A stretch of 64,000 nt of DNA from Bradyrhizobium sp. CSA207 (GCF_029051685.1 NZ_JAACFT010000007.1:1-64000), one strand, 5' to 3'; numbered from the stretch's first letter, positions 18,029-26,466 are shown. Notes: generated by a model not told the origin, from the sequence alone. Translations and numbers: made by a program.

Positions 18029-18943
18029 TCAGACCCTCTGCTTGGCGGATTTCGGGGCAAACAGGCCTTGCGGCCGCACCAGCAGGACAACGATCACCGC
18101 GCCATAGACGAAGGCATCGCGGAAGACGCGCGCGTCGTGCGGCAATGTTGCCTGGAAGATGACGCTGGCCGCGCCAATAATGAAGCCGCCGGCCACAGCG
18201 CCGGGCACGCTGCCGAGACCGCCAATCACGGTGGCGATGAAGGCGATCAGCATGACGTTGGCGCCCATGTTGATATCGGCGGTGCCGGAGATGGTGGCCA
18301 GGATCAATCCGATCGCCGCGGCCAGCATGCCGCTGATGGCAAAGGCCAGCAGGATGACGCCGTTGGCGCGGACTCCGAGCATGCGCGCCATGGTGAAGTT
18401 TTCGGCGGCAGCGCGCATCTCGAGACCATAGCGCGTGCGCTTGAGGAACAGCACGAGCACGGCGAGCGTGACCAGCGTGATGACGATGGTCACGACTTGC
18501 AGCATCGGAATGTGGGCGCCGAGAAAATCGACCGGCAGGCCGAGGCTCGGCCACAGCGTGATCGATTTCGGGCGACTGGAATAGAACATCAGCAGGATGT
18601 GGCGGATGACGAATCCGAGGGCGAAGGACGCGATCATCATCGTCGCCGGATTGGTGTTGCGGAAACGACGGAATACGATGATCTCCGATAGGATCGACAG
18701 TGCCGCGCCGATGATCAGCAACAGCGGAATCAGGAGATAGAACGGCAGCATGCCGGCGAAGACGACCGCTGTTGCATCGATCGACGGCCACAGCATCGCG
18801 AACACGCAGAAGGCTATGAAGTCGCCATGGGCGAAGTTGACGAGGCGCATGACGCCGAAGATCAGCGCGATGCCGAGCGCGCCCAGGGCATAGAGACTGC
18901 CGAGGCTCAGTGCGTCGAAGATGATCTGCAGAACCGCCGTCAT
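18029..18943 (-). CDS. livH: ABC transporter permease (LivH-like)
   Basis: This 304-residue membrane protein shows the LivH pattern: a first segment LGSLYALGALGIALIFGVM followed by RLVNFAHGDFIAF, the coupling loop GLEMRAAAENFTMARMLGVRANGV, and the terminal VLLVRPQGLFAPK. It pairs with LivM to form the pore. The gene starts 2 bases after the livF stop. Nothing is odd about length or motifs. Confidence 0.93.
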   Translation of the reverse strand: MTAVLQIIFDALSLGSLYALGALGIALIFGVMRLVNFAHGDFIAFCVFAMLWPSIDATAVVFAGMLPFYLLIPLLLIIGAALSILSEIIVFRRFRNTNPATMMIASFALGFVIRHILLMFYSSRPKSITLWPSLGLPVDFLGAHIPMLQVVTIVITLVTLAVLVLFLKRTRYGLEMRAAAENFTMARMLGVRANGVILLAFAISGMLAAAIGLILATISGTADINMGANVMLIAFIATVIGGLGSVPGAVAGGFIIGAASVIFQATLPHDARVFRDAFVYGAVIVVLLVRPQGLFAPKSAKQRV

Positions 18944-18945
18944 TC

Positions 18946-19668
18946 TCAGTGGTCTCCGAAGCCGAAATAGGCCTGCTTCAGACGCTCGTCCTCGATCATG
19001 TCGGCGGCCGCGCCCTCGAGGACGATGCGTCCGCCGCGGATCAAAATCATGCGTCCGCCGGTCATCATGGCTCGCGTCGAGCTCTGCTCGACGATCAGCA
19101 GCGTCAGCTTGCGCTGCGCCCGTAGCCGCACAAGGATTTCGTAGACCTGATCGATGATCTTGGGTGCAAGTCCCAGCGAAGGCTCGTCGATGGCCATGAT
19201 GCGTGGAGCCGTCATCAACGCACGGCCGATGACGAGCATCTGCTGCTGGCCGCCGGAGAGCATGCCGGCCGCAGTGTGGCGGCGATCGGCCAGCATCGGG
19301 AATTCGGCGTAGACGGATTCCAGGTCGCCGGCGATCTTGTGCCTGTCGGCCCGCATACCCGTGCCGACCTTCAGATTTTCCTCGATGCTCAGTGCGCCGA
19401 AGACGTTGCGACCCTCCGGCACCAGCGAAAATCCCCGCCGGGCGATGTCCTCCGGCGAGGCACCCGTCACTTTCGCACCGTCCATGGTGATGGAGCCCGA
19501 GCCCGCCGGCACGACGCCGGCGATCGCGTTCAGAAGGGTCGACTTGCCTGCGCCGTTGGGGCCTGTCACGAACAGAACCTCACCCTCGGCGATCTTCAGC
19601 GTGACGCCGCGCAAGGCCGTGAGGCGCCCGTAGCTTACGGTGATGTCGTCGACGGCGAGCAACGTCAT
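18946..19668 (-). CDS. livF: ABC transporter ATP-binding protein (LivF-like)
   Basis: This 240-residue ATPase has Walker A GPNGAGKSTLL near residue 37, the signature LSGGQQQMLVIGRAL near 138, and Walker B RIMAIDEPSLGLAP near 157. The ending (EDERLKQAYFGF) fits LivF proteins. Its start overlaps the livG stop by 4 bases, so the two ATPases are co-translated. It powers the Liv-type importer. Confidence 0.93.
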   Translation of the reverse strand: MTLLAVDDITVSYGRLTALRGVTLKIAEGEVLFVTGPNGAGKSTLLNAIAGVVPAGSGSITMDGAKVTGASPEDIARRGFSLVPEGRNVFGALSIEENLKVGTGMRADRHKIAGDLESVYAEFPMLADRRHTAAGMLSGGQQQMLVIGRALMTAPRIMAIDEPSLGLAPKIIDQVYEILVRLRAQRKLTLLIVEQSSTRAMMTGGRMILIRGGRIVLEGAAADMIEDERLKQAYFGFGDH

Positions 19669-20441
19669 GATGCGGCGCCCATCTCAGCCGCGATCGCCGG
19701 AATCACTTCGTCGCGCTGCGTGCCCATATAGGCGTGCCGGACCGCGTCGCTGTTGCGGATCTGCGCAGGAGCCCCGACTTCGATGATCTCGCCGGAATCG
19801 AGCACGAAGATTCGCTTGCAGAGTTCTAGCACGAGGCCGATGTTGTGCTCGATCAGCAGCACGCCGACGCCGAGCTCGGCGGCGATCCGCCTGATGATGA
19901 CGGCCAGATCGTGGCTTTCATGCTCGGACATGCCGGCCGCGGGCTCGTCCAGGAGCAGATAGCGCGGCGTGCACATGATGGCGCGGCCGATGGCGACACG
20001 GCGTTCGTCGGTGTAGGGCAGGGCGCCTGCGATCGTGCTGCCGAGGTGCGATATGCCGAGCCAGGTCATCACGCGCTCGGCCTCCGTGATCGCCTCGCGC
20101 CGCGCCTGACCGAGACCCACGCCGGTGACTTCGAGATTGTCCACGACCGGGAGGTCGCGGAAAAGTCGGCCAGACTGAAACGTGCGCGCGACGCCCTTGC
20201 GTCGAAGCTTGTGGGCCACGACGCCGTTGAGCACTTCGCCTTCCAGCGAAACGGTCCCTGTGCCGATCGGCTGGAACCCCGTCAGCACGTTGATAAGTGT
20301 CGTCTTTCCGGCGCCGTTGGGGCCGATCAGTCCGGTGATGCGTCCCCGCGGAACCGAGAGCGTAACTTTCGACAGCGCTTTCAAGCCTTCGAATTGGACG
20401 CTGACGTCGTGAGCGCCCAACTCCAAGCCACCGGAAGTCAT
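19665..20441 (-). CDS. livG: ABC transporter ATP-binding protein (LivG-like)
   Basis: This 258-residue ATPase has Walker A GPNGAGKTTLI near residue 39, Walker B YLLLDEPAAGMSEHES near 167, and the LivG-type ending RNSDAVRHAYMG. The signature motif reads ALPYTDERRVAIGRA, so the usual LSYG is LPYT; this variant is common in LivG relatives. It is the first gene of the long minus-strand transporter/Pxp operon. Upstream lies about 260 bases containing a perfect palindrome (20525-20534) and then a decayed phosphotransferase gene. Confidence 0.93.
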   Translation of the reverse strand: MTSGGLELGAHDVSVQFEGLKALSKVTLSVPRGRITGLIGPNGAGKTTLINVLTGFQPIGTGTVSLEGEVLNGVVAHKLRRKGVARTFQSGRLFRDLPVVDNLEVTGVGLGQARREAITEAERVMTWLGISHLGSTIAGALPYTDERRVAIGRAIMCTPRYLLLDEPAAGMSEHESHDLAVIIRRIAAELGVGVLLIEHNIGLVLELCKRIFVLDSGEIIEVGAPAQIRNSDAVRHAYMGTQRDEVIPAIAAEMGAAS

Positions 20442-20524
20442 CTCAACGCCTTCTCACTCGCCGCCAATCACAGGCGGAGTTTTGCGTTGCGGGAGACGCT
20501 TGTAAAATTCGAAATATCGTTCGC

Positions 20525-20534
20525 CGATATCGGA
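20525..20534 (-). promoter_or_regulatory. Palindrome upstream of livG, possible operator
   Basis: CCGATATCGG is a perfect 10-base palindrome 84 bases before the livG start, inside an AT-richer patch (20505-20555) that also holds the near-copy CGAAATATCG. The same CCGAT/ATCGG half-sites occur upstream of hyuA at 8926-8944, so one regulator could bind both. This is suggestive only. Confidence 0.25.
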
Positions 20535-20702
20535 AATTATGATGAAGCTGACGTTCCGGGGATTCTTCCCGGCTGGACAGCACCGGTCGTGGCGCTCTGG
20601 AGCCGCGGAACAGCAAGACTGGCGCGAGGGCAAGACTGGAACGTAGGAGAGACTGGAACGAAATGAAAACAAGCGACGACTCTGTCTCGTCACGGGCGAC
20701 CA

Positions 20703-21568
20703 TCAAAGCGCTTGCAGGAATCGCTCCCCCATCGCGGCGGTTCCATCGGTGTAGTCCGTTCCCAGCCGTCGTGCGGTCTCGGTGTCCGAATGCGACGCGA
20801 TCCATGCAGTCAGCAACATGCGCCGGAGCATCACGGCAAAGTCGTAGAAGAACCAGGAGAAGCCCGCAATCGTCGAAGTCGATCACGCCGAGACGCGCGC
20901 CGTCGACGAGAAGATTGGCCAGTCGCAGATTGGCGTGAACGAGGCCGAACCGGTCGTTTGTGTTTCCGTAGGTATCGAGACGCTGCCTGAGTGTGTCGGC
21001 GACCCTCTGCAGCAATTTTCGACCATCTTCGCGAAGACCGAGGCCGGCGTGCCAATCGCCCCACAACGGTCGAGTCCCCAACATTGCATCAAAATCCCAG
21101 ACCTTGCGCTGAAAGTCCGGCGGCTGCTTCCATCGGCGGCTATGCGCGTGAAGCCTGGCGCTGATCGCGCCGAGTTTTCCGAACCAGGCGATGAGATGGT
21201 CCGATGGATCGGGCTCCTTGCCGCTGAGATACTCGAGTGCCGCAATCTGTCGCGGCGAGCCATTCAGGACGATCGGACATAGCGACCGGCCCTCACCGTC
21301 GGTTGACCGGGCGAGGCGTGACGACAATATCCTCCGTTATCAGCGCATCGATCCAGGCGAGCGCGGACCTGATCTCGGCGGACGTATGGTAGCCGACCCG
21401 CTGCACGCGCAGCACCAGCCTCCGTCCAGACGCCGGGTCCTGCGCCAGAAACGTTGTGTTCTCGGAATGGCTGAGGCAGGAGACCGTCGATTGTGACGAA
21501 AGATCCCAGAGCGGCAAGGCTGCGCCGAGCTCGGTCTGCATGCTCTCGATCAACGTCGGAGTCATCAT
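20703..21568 (-). pseudogene. Broken phosphotransferase (APH/RdoA-like kinase) with two frameshifts
   Basis: The N-terminal part starts at the ATG 21566-21568 (MMTPTLIESMQTELGA) and runs to the TGA near 21299. The frame changes at about 21300-21310 and resumes with DGEGRSLCPIV. A second shift at about 20865, an extra G in the run after DFDDC, separates LGVIDFDDCG from its continuation FSWFFYDFAVMLRR. The corrected frame stops at 20703-20705 after RFLQAL. The Brenner motif of APH kinases, HxDxxxxN, reads HANLRLAN, so the catalytic aspartate is asparagine. Such kinases are known beside class III aminotransferases. The start overlaps the stop of the HAD remnant upstream as ATGA. I consider it dead. 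Confidence 0.8.
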
Positions 21569-22171
21569 GAGAGCGGGCCGGCCCTCTTGGAAGCGGCATC
21601 GAGGAGATCGAGAAGGCTCGACACGACACGATCAGGGACGACCCCCGTGGCCGCATTGAACGGGACGTCGCTGGCGAGCAGGATGGAGCGTAGGCCGGCG
21701 GCGTTGCCGGCCGCGATATCGGTCGCGAGCTGGTCGCCGAACATGATCGTTTCGCGCTTTGCGGTAACGAGATGCTCGAGCGCCTGTTCGATCAGGAAGG
21801 GATGCGGCTTGCCGACGACGATCGGCATCACACTCGGTACCGCGGCGACCACCGCCGCGGTCATCACGCCGACGCAAGGGTCATATCCATCGTGCACCGG
21901 CGTGAGGACATCGGGATTGGTCGCAATGATCGCCGCTTCCGCCAGGGCGGCCCGTATCGCCGTCCGCAGCTTGGGCGTAGTCGAGTGTCGAATCGAATCC
22001 GAGCACCACGACCTCCGGGTCCTCGGAGGCCAGATCGTATCCGGCTGCCTCAATGGCTGCGAGCAGCGGCTGTTCGCCGATCGCAAAGACCGGCGTGCCT
22101 TGCAGCCAGCACCTTGCGAGCAGGGCCGTCGTGCGGTGTCGTGCCGCTCGTTCCAAAGCCGCCACTATCAT
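21565..22171 (-). pseudogene. Broken HAD-IIA (NagD-like) sugar phosphatase
   Basis: Blocks of a NagD/AraL-type HAD hydrolase are present: the FAIGEQPLLAAIEAAG part, VVVLGFDSTLDYA, IIATNPDVLTPV, VVGKPHPFLIEQAL and the motif IV region MFGDQLATDIAAGNAAGLRSILL. The N-terminal DxD nucleophile region is missing. A frameshift near 21980 separates LDYAQ from LRTAIRAALAEAA. The 5' end abuts the truncated MarR gene on the same strand. The pair HAD plus APH-like kinase was probably once a small operon. Confidence 0.75.
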
Positions 22172-22488
22172 TTGTAATTCAAGGTTTCCCGGCGGCGAGA
22201 CGAAAGTGGACGCGAAGAGACGGGGTCACCGAGCAATTCCGAGAGCAGGCTTGTCAAAGTTGCAGCATCTGATGCGCCCAGCCTGTCCAGGATGTCCCGC
22301 TCGATGGACGAGATCAGGGGAGCAATGTCATCGAAATGTGCTGCTCCTATGCGCGAGACGAAGATCAGAACCCTGCGTCGGTCGTTCGGATCAGGGCCAC
22401 GATAGACCTCGGCCGATTCAACCATCCTGTCGATAATCTTTGTGAGTGTCGGGCCATCGACAAAGAGGCGAATGGCCAGATCCGACAC
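22168..22488 (-). pseudogene. MarR-type regulator, N-terminus missing
   Basis: The 106 residues hold the recognition helix and wing of a MarR protein ([22 protein letters not shown] and [13 protein letters not shown]) and the C-terminal dimer helix. About 45-60 N-terminal residues normally needed for the fold are absent. The gene is cut exactly where a ureG fragment on the other strand begins (about 22488), which suggests a deletion or recombination joint. A short product could still be made from the ATG at 22486-22488, but it would lack the dimer interface. Confidence 0.7.
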
Positions 22489-22710
22489 TCAACATCGAGG
22501 CGGCGGACGAACTCGAGCGACGTTTCCCCGGTGTCCGAGCTCATTCTGCTCGAAAGCGGCGGCGACAATCTCGCCTCGACCTTTTCGCGTGATCTGACGG
22601 ATTTCTGGATGTTCGTCATTGATGTCGCTGGTGGCGACGATATCCCGCGTAAGCGAGGCCCAGGCGTCATTCGTGCCGACCTTCTTGTCATCAACAAGGG
22701 TGATCTGGCA
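22482..22710 (+). pseudogene. ureG: Fragment of urease accessory gene ureG
   Basis: The plus strand encodes [16 protein letters not shown], then after a one-base shift near 22535 [16 protein letters not shown] and [42 protein letters not shown]. These are the [14 protein letters not shown] and NK-D nucleotide-binding blocks of the UreG GTPase, here the C-terminal half only. The P-loop half is missing. No other urease gene is in the window. It is a stranded relic, upstream of the amide/urea-type transporter island. Confidence 0.8.
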
Positions 22711-23200
22711 ATAGGTCAGGCTCGATCAGCGACTCTTGATTAAATTTCACCCATCGAAATCGTCGCCGACCTGCCCAGAGTTGGCGAGAACCAGGACCAT
22801 TTGGAAGCCAGCGTTCAGTGCGAGATCAAGCATCCGATCTCGATGTTCGGGGAGGAGAGCGGCCTGCGCGCTGCGTCGCACATGCCGCAATATCTGCTGA
22901 CAAAGACGGGATTGCTGACTTCCACGGTCGTCGAGTCCGGCGGCTTCGTCGACGCCGCCGGGGAGGAAGGACGAGAAGGCGACATGCGAGACAAAACGGT
23001 CCACTTGTTTTGTCGCTATGCGGTCCTGAGGTTGGGTTGATGGTGAACCTGATCGATCGGTGGTCGCGCGCACCACTCTGTGCGGGCAATTTTTGACCCG
23101 CCGCCGTGCCGGCCGCCTTGGTAGGCCCGTTCCGCGGGCATGAACCACCTTGCACAGTTTTGCTACAGGCCGGCACGAATTGCGGCAACTTCCGCTGCAA
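22711..23200. other. Gene-poor stretch before the amiC leader
   Basis: No gene can be supported. A minus-strand open frame (22747-23148) ends with residues such as RMLDLALNAGFQMVLVLANSG, which might be the C-terminus of a TetR-like regulator, but no DNA-binding part is present and I do not trust it. The stretch runs up to the leader of the amide island. Confidence 0.35.
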
Positions 23201-23201
23201 C

Positions 23202-23323
23202 AACGCGCTTGACATAATATCCGATCTCAACGACCGTAGCCTGCAAGCGTTGGGCAAGACGGCCCATCAACGCGGCGAGTTCAACCATTTCCAACGCCAC
23301 GCTTTCATCGCGTGTTCGGTTGG
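23202..23323 (+). promoter_or_regulatory. Leader RNA stem-loops upstream of amiC (candidate AmiR/ANTAR target)
   Basis: Two stem-loops precede the terminator. The first, at 23251-23266, pairs TGGGC with GCCCA around a loop of exactly six bases, AAGACG. The second, at 23291-23323, pairs CCAAC with GTTGG and, inside it, CACGC with GCGTG around a seven-base loop. A bulged pairing AACGCGCTTG (23202-23211) with CAAGCGTT (near 23244-23251) could form an alternative fold. Known ANTAR proteins bind paired hairpins with six-base loops that have A at position 1 and G at position 4; the first loop has A1 but not G4. So the role is plausible but the match is imperfect. Confidence 0.45.
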
Positions 23324-23332
23324 CGGCGAGGG

Positions 23333-23367
23333 CGCCCTCGGCTTCACAGCCGGCGGGCGTTTTTTTT
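23333..23367 (+). terminator. Intrinsic terminator in the leader, 15 bases before amiC
   Basis: CGCCC (23333-23337) pairs with GGGCG (23355-23359) and GGCT (23340-23343) with AGCC (23348-23351) around the loop TCAC, followed directly by eight T (23360-23367). This is a textbook factor-independent terminator, but it lies between the leader and the amiC start codon at 23383 and not after a gene. An alternative perfect palindrome GAGGGCGCCCTC overlaps its 5' arm. With amiR two genes on, antitermination control is the simplest explanation. Confidence 0.75.
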
Positions 23368-23382
23368 GTTTTGGATCGAGTG

Positions 23383-24537
23383 ATGACGCAGAAGCGGTAT
23401 CGAATTGGCGTGATGTTCTCGACAACGGGCTCCTACAGCGTCGTCGCGCGCTCGATCCTCAATGGCGCATTGCTGGCCTTCCAGGAGATCAATGCGAGTG
23501 GCGGCGACATCGTGTTGGAGCCGGTCGTGGTCAATCCGTCCGGCGACCTCGCGCGCTATCGTTCGCTCAGCCTCGAGCTGCTCGGTTCCGGCATCCACCA
23601 GGTAGTCGGTTGCTACACCTCGTCGAGCCGCAAGGAGGTGATCCCGTGCTTCGAGAAGTTCGACGGGCTGTTGTGGTACCCCTCGCATTACGAGGGGTTC
23701 GAGAGCTCCGATAACGTCATCTACACCGGCGCCGCGCCCAACCAGCACGTGCTGCCGCTGGTCGACTATCTGGCCTCCCGGGTCGGCACGCGCGCCTTCT
23801 GCATCGGCTCCAACTACATCTGGGCCTGGGAGAACAACCGCATTTTCCGCGAGGCGTTGATTGCACGCGGCGGCACCGTGCTCGCCGAACGTTATCTTTC
23901 GGTCGGCGATACCGAGGTCGACCAGGTCATTGCCGCGATCATCGACCAGCGCCCGGACTTCGTCTTCAACAATCTGATCGGCACCAGCGCCTATGCCTTC
24001 TTCCGCGCATTCCGGGCCGCTTGCCGCGCGCGTGGCATCGATCAGGCTGCGGAAATTCCCGTCGCCAGCTGCACGCTGTCCGAACCGGAGCTGCCGGAGA
24101 TCGGGCCCGATGCGATCGACGGACATCTATCGTCGAGCGTCTATTTCTCGTCGCTGAATTCACCGGAGAATGCCGCCTTCATCGATGTCTATACGAAGTC
24201 CTTTCCGGACGGACCGGTCTCGTCGGCCGATGCAGAGTCGTCCTACATCGCCGTCAAGCTGCTCGCAGCGGCATTGTCGCAGGCCGGCACCGACGACGCG
24301 CGCACGGTGCGCGCCGCCGTGGCGGATCAACGGCTGCGTGCGCCGCAAGGCGAGGTCCGTATCGACCGGCAGACCTTTCACGCCTGGCTCACGCCGCGGA
24401 TCGGCCGCTCGGCCGCGAACGGGCAATTCGAGGTGCTGCTGGAATCCCGCGAGCCGATCGCGCCCGATCCCTATCTCGTCCAGTCGTCGCCGCGCTTTGC
24501 CAGCGCGATGCGCTCTCCGCTGTTGAAGGTGGTGTAA
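23383..24537 (+). CDS. amiC: AmiC-like amide sensor (cytoplasmic binding-protein homolog)
   Basis: This 384-residue protein matches AmiC, the ligand-sensing negative regulator of the Pseudomonas amidase operon. It is a periplasmic-binding-protein fold without a signal peptide: it begins MTQKRYRIGVMFSTTGSYS, and lacks a hydrophobic leader. Diagnostic blocks are GGCYTSSSRKEVIP-like VVGCYTSSSRKEVIPCFEKFDGLLWYPSHYEGFE and CIGSNYIWAWENNRIFRE. In Pseudomonas AmiC binds amides and releases AmiR. I chose the ATG at 23383-23385 after a modest GGA; the longer frame upstream would read the terminator. It lies 2 bases before amiR. Confidence 0.9.
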   Translation: MTQKRYRIGVMFSTTGSYSVVARSILNGALLAFQEINASGGDIVLEPVVVNPSGDLARYRSLSLELLGSGIHQVVGCYTSSSRKEVIPCFEKFDGLLWYPSHYEGFESSDNVIYTGAAPNQHVLPLVDYLASRVGTRAFCIGSNYIWAWENNRIFREALIARGGTVLAERYLSVGDTEVDQVIAAIIDQRPDFVFNNLIGTSAYAFFRAFRAACRARGIDQAAEIPVASCTLSEPELPEIGPDAIDGHLSSSVYFSSLNSPENAAFIDVYTKSFPDGPVSSADAESSYIAVKLLAAALSQAGTDDARTVRAAVADQRLRAPQGEVRIDRQTFHAWLTPRIGRSAANGQFEVLLESREPIAPDPYLVQSSPRFASAMRSPLLKVV

Positions 24538-24539
24538 TC

Positions 24540-25205
24540 ATGAGCTCTCGACTGCTACAAAATTTCAAGGGTGGCCGCGCCATCGTCGTGACACGGCGAG
24601 GCGGATGGGAGAGCACGCTCGAAACGACGCTCGCCAAGCTCGGTGTTTCCACCGAATATCCTGAAATCATCGACGGCCGTGCGCAGATCGACGTTGCGAG
24701 CCTCCAGGCCGACCGCGACATCCTTTTCGTCGACGGCGATCTCGAAGGCGCTGTCGCCATCGAGGTCGATCCCGCGTCGCGGCTGCCGCCGGTGCCGGTG
24801 ATCGGCCTCGTCGGCGTCGAGGCGCCGAGCCGTCTGAAGGCGCTCGTCAATCTCGGTGCGACCTCGTTCCTGCGCAAGCCGGTGCATGGCGGTGCGGTCT
24901 ACACATCTCTGTTCATGGGCATCAACCAGTTTCTGCTGCGCGCCGAAATGAGTGAGCGCTTGCGGGATCTCGAAGAGCGCCGCCGCGGCCGGCGGGCGGT
25001 GATCCGGGCCGTGATCCTGCTGATGCAGCAAGGCGGCCTCGATGAGGAGGGTGCCTATTCCCAGCTCCGTCGCGAAAGCATGCGCGCGCGGCAGAACATG
25101 GAACTCTACTGCGAGGAGTTTCTGAGCAAGCGGGCGAAGCCGCCCGACACGACCGGCCGCACGACCGGCATCATGCTGCAAGGCGGCAACAAGCAAGCCA
25201 TCTAG
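24540..25205 (+). CDS. amiR: AmiR-like antitermination regulator with ANTAR domain
   Basis: This 221-residue protein has an N-terminal receiver-like domain without the phosphorylation aspartate set, then a coiled-coil-forming stretch (LRAEMSERLRDLEERRRGRRAV region, about 135-160), and a C-terminal ANTAR RNA-binding domain at about 150-205 (AVILLMQQGGLDEEGAYSQLR and ESMRARQNMELYC). AmiR of Pseudomonas is sequestered by AmiC and, when free, stops a leader terminator from forming. The ATG overlaps nothing; it follows the amiC stop by 2 bases. The terminator at 23333-23367 is its likely target. Confidence 0.9.
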   Translation: MSSRLLQNFKGGRAIVVTRRGGWESTLETTLAKLGVSTEYPEIIDGRAQIDVASLQADRDILFVDGDLEGAVAIEVDPASRLPPVPVIGLVGVEAPSRLKALVNLGATSFLRKPVHGGAVYTSLFMGINQFLLRAEMSERLRDLEERRRGRRAVIRAVILLMQQGGLDEEGAYSQLRRESMRARQNMELYCEEFLSKRAKPPDTTGRTTGIMLQGGNKQAI

Positions 25206-25215
25206 GAGAAGCAAA

Positions 25216-26457
25216 ATGAGCACGTCTGTATTGCGGGGGCTGCGCGCCGCAGCCCTCACGGGGACGCTTGTCCTCGCGTCAAACCTGGCGCTCGCCGCGG
25301 AAAACCCGATCAAGCTCGGCGTGCTGGAGGATCAGTCCGGCGACTTCGCCGCCGCCACCATCGGCAAGGTCCACGCCATCCAGCTCGCCGCGGATGAGAT
25401 CAACAAGGCCGGCGGCATCATGGGCCGGCCGCTCGAGCTCGCGCCCTACGACACCCAGTCCGACAACACCCGCTATCAGGAATTCATGCGGCGCGTGCTT
25501 CAGCGTGACAAGGTCGATGTGGTGTTTGCGGGCTTTTCTTCGGCCTCGCGCGAGGCCTACCGGCCGATCGTCGATCAGTTCAACGGCTTCGCCTTCTACA
25601 ACAACCAGTATGAAGGCGGCGTCTGCGACGGCCACATGATCGTGACCGGCGCAGTGCCGGAGCAGCAGTTCTCCACGCTCATTCCCTACATGATGGAGAA
25701 GTACGGCAAGAACGTCTACACGCTCGCCGCCGACTACAATTTCGGCCAGATCTCGGCGGAATGGGTGCGCAAGATCGTCAAGGAGAACGGCGGCAAGATG
25801 GCCGGCGAGGAATTCATCCCGCTTGGCGTCTCGCAATTCTCGCAGAGCATCCAGAACATCCAGAAGGCCAAGCCCGACTTCGTGGTCACGCTGCTGGTCG
25901 GCACCGCGCAGGCGTCCTACTACGAGCAGGCCGCATCCGCCAACGTCAACCTGCCGATGGCGTCCTCGGTCAATGTCGGGCAGGGCTACGAGCACAAGCG
26001 CTTCAAGCCGCCGAGCCTGAAGGACATGTACGTCACCACCAACTACATCGAGGAGATCGACTCACCGAAGAGCAAGGAATTCTACGCCAAGTTCAAGGCG
26101 AAATTCCCGAGCGAGCCCTACGTGAACCAGGAGGCGGAGAACTCCTATCTCGCCGTCTACCTCTATAAGCAGATGGTGGAGCGGGCGAAGTCGACCAAGC
26201 GCGATGAGATCCGCAAGGTGATCGCGATGGGCGACGTCTGCATGGACGCGCCTGAGGGCAAGGTCTGCATCGACCCGAAAAGCCAGCACATGTCGCACAC
26301 GATCTATCTCGCCAAGGTCGGCGCCGATCACTCGATCTCCTTCCCGAAGATCTGGGAGGACATCAAGCCGTACTGGCTGGGTGAGGCCGGCTGCGATCTC
26401 ACCAAGAAAGATCCGATGGCCCAGTACACGCCATCGAATCCCCCGCCGAAACCCTGA
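25216..26457 (+). CDS. Amide/urea-type ABC transporter substrate-binding protein (FmdD/UrtA-like)
   Basis: This 413-residue protein has a signal peptide (LRGLRAAALTGTLVLASNLALA, cleavage near residue 28) and a mature start ENPIKLGVLEDQSGDFAAATIG typical of amide- and urea-binding type I proteins. It carries FAGFSSASREAYRPIVDQFNGFAFYNNQYEGG, the equivalent of the ligand-pocket region also seen in AmiC. A good ribosome site AGGAGAAGCAAAATG precedes it. It is followed by two permease and two ATPase genes and by formamidase, so short-chain amides or urea are the likely cargo. Confidence 0.9.
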   Translation: MSTSVLRGLRAAALTGTLVLASNLALAAENPIKLGVLEDQSGDFAAATIGKVHAIQLAADEINKAGGIMGRPLELAPYDTQSDNTRYQEFMRRVLQRDKVDVVFAGFSSASREAYRPIVDQFNGFAFYNNQYEGGVCDGHMIVTGAVPEQQFSTLIPYMMEKYGKNVYTLAADYNFGQISAEWVRKIVKENGGKMAGEEFIPLGVSQFSQSIQNIQKAKPDFVVTLLVGTAQASYYEQAASANVNLPMASSVNVGQGYEHKRFKPPSLKDMYVTTNYIEEIDSPKSKEFYAKFKAKFPSEPYVNQEAENSYLAVYLYKQMVERAKSTKRDEIRKVIAMGDVCMDAPEGKVCIDPKSQHMSHTIYLAKVGADHSISFPKIWEDIKPYWLGEAGCDLTKKDPMAQYTPSNPPPKP

Positions 26458-26466
26458 CCGGCGGCG

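Noticed and set aside
22747..23148. Minus-strand frame that might be a TetR-type C-terminus
   Set aside because: No helix-turn-helix part and only vague similarity of the last 40 residues; noted in the gap entry only.
23146..23185. Sigma-54-like promoter sequences (TTGCACAGTTTTGCT and CCGGCACGAATTGCG)
   Set aside because: The GG-to-GC spacing is 9 and 8 bases instead of 10 and the -24 element is weak, so I do not call either one.
23209..23237. TTGACA upstream of the amiC leader as a sigma-70 promoter
   Set aside because: The -35 hexamer is perfect, but no acceptable -10 lies 16-18 bases downstream.
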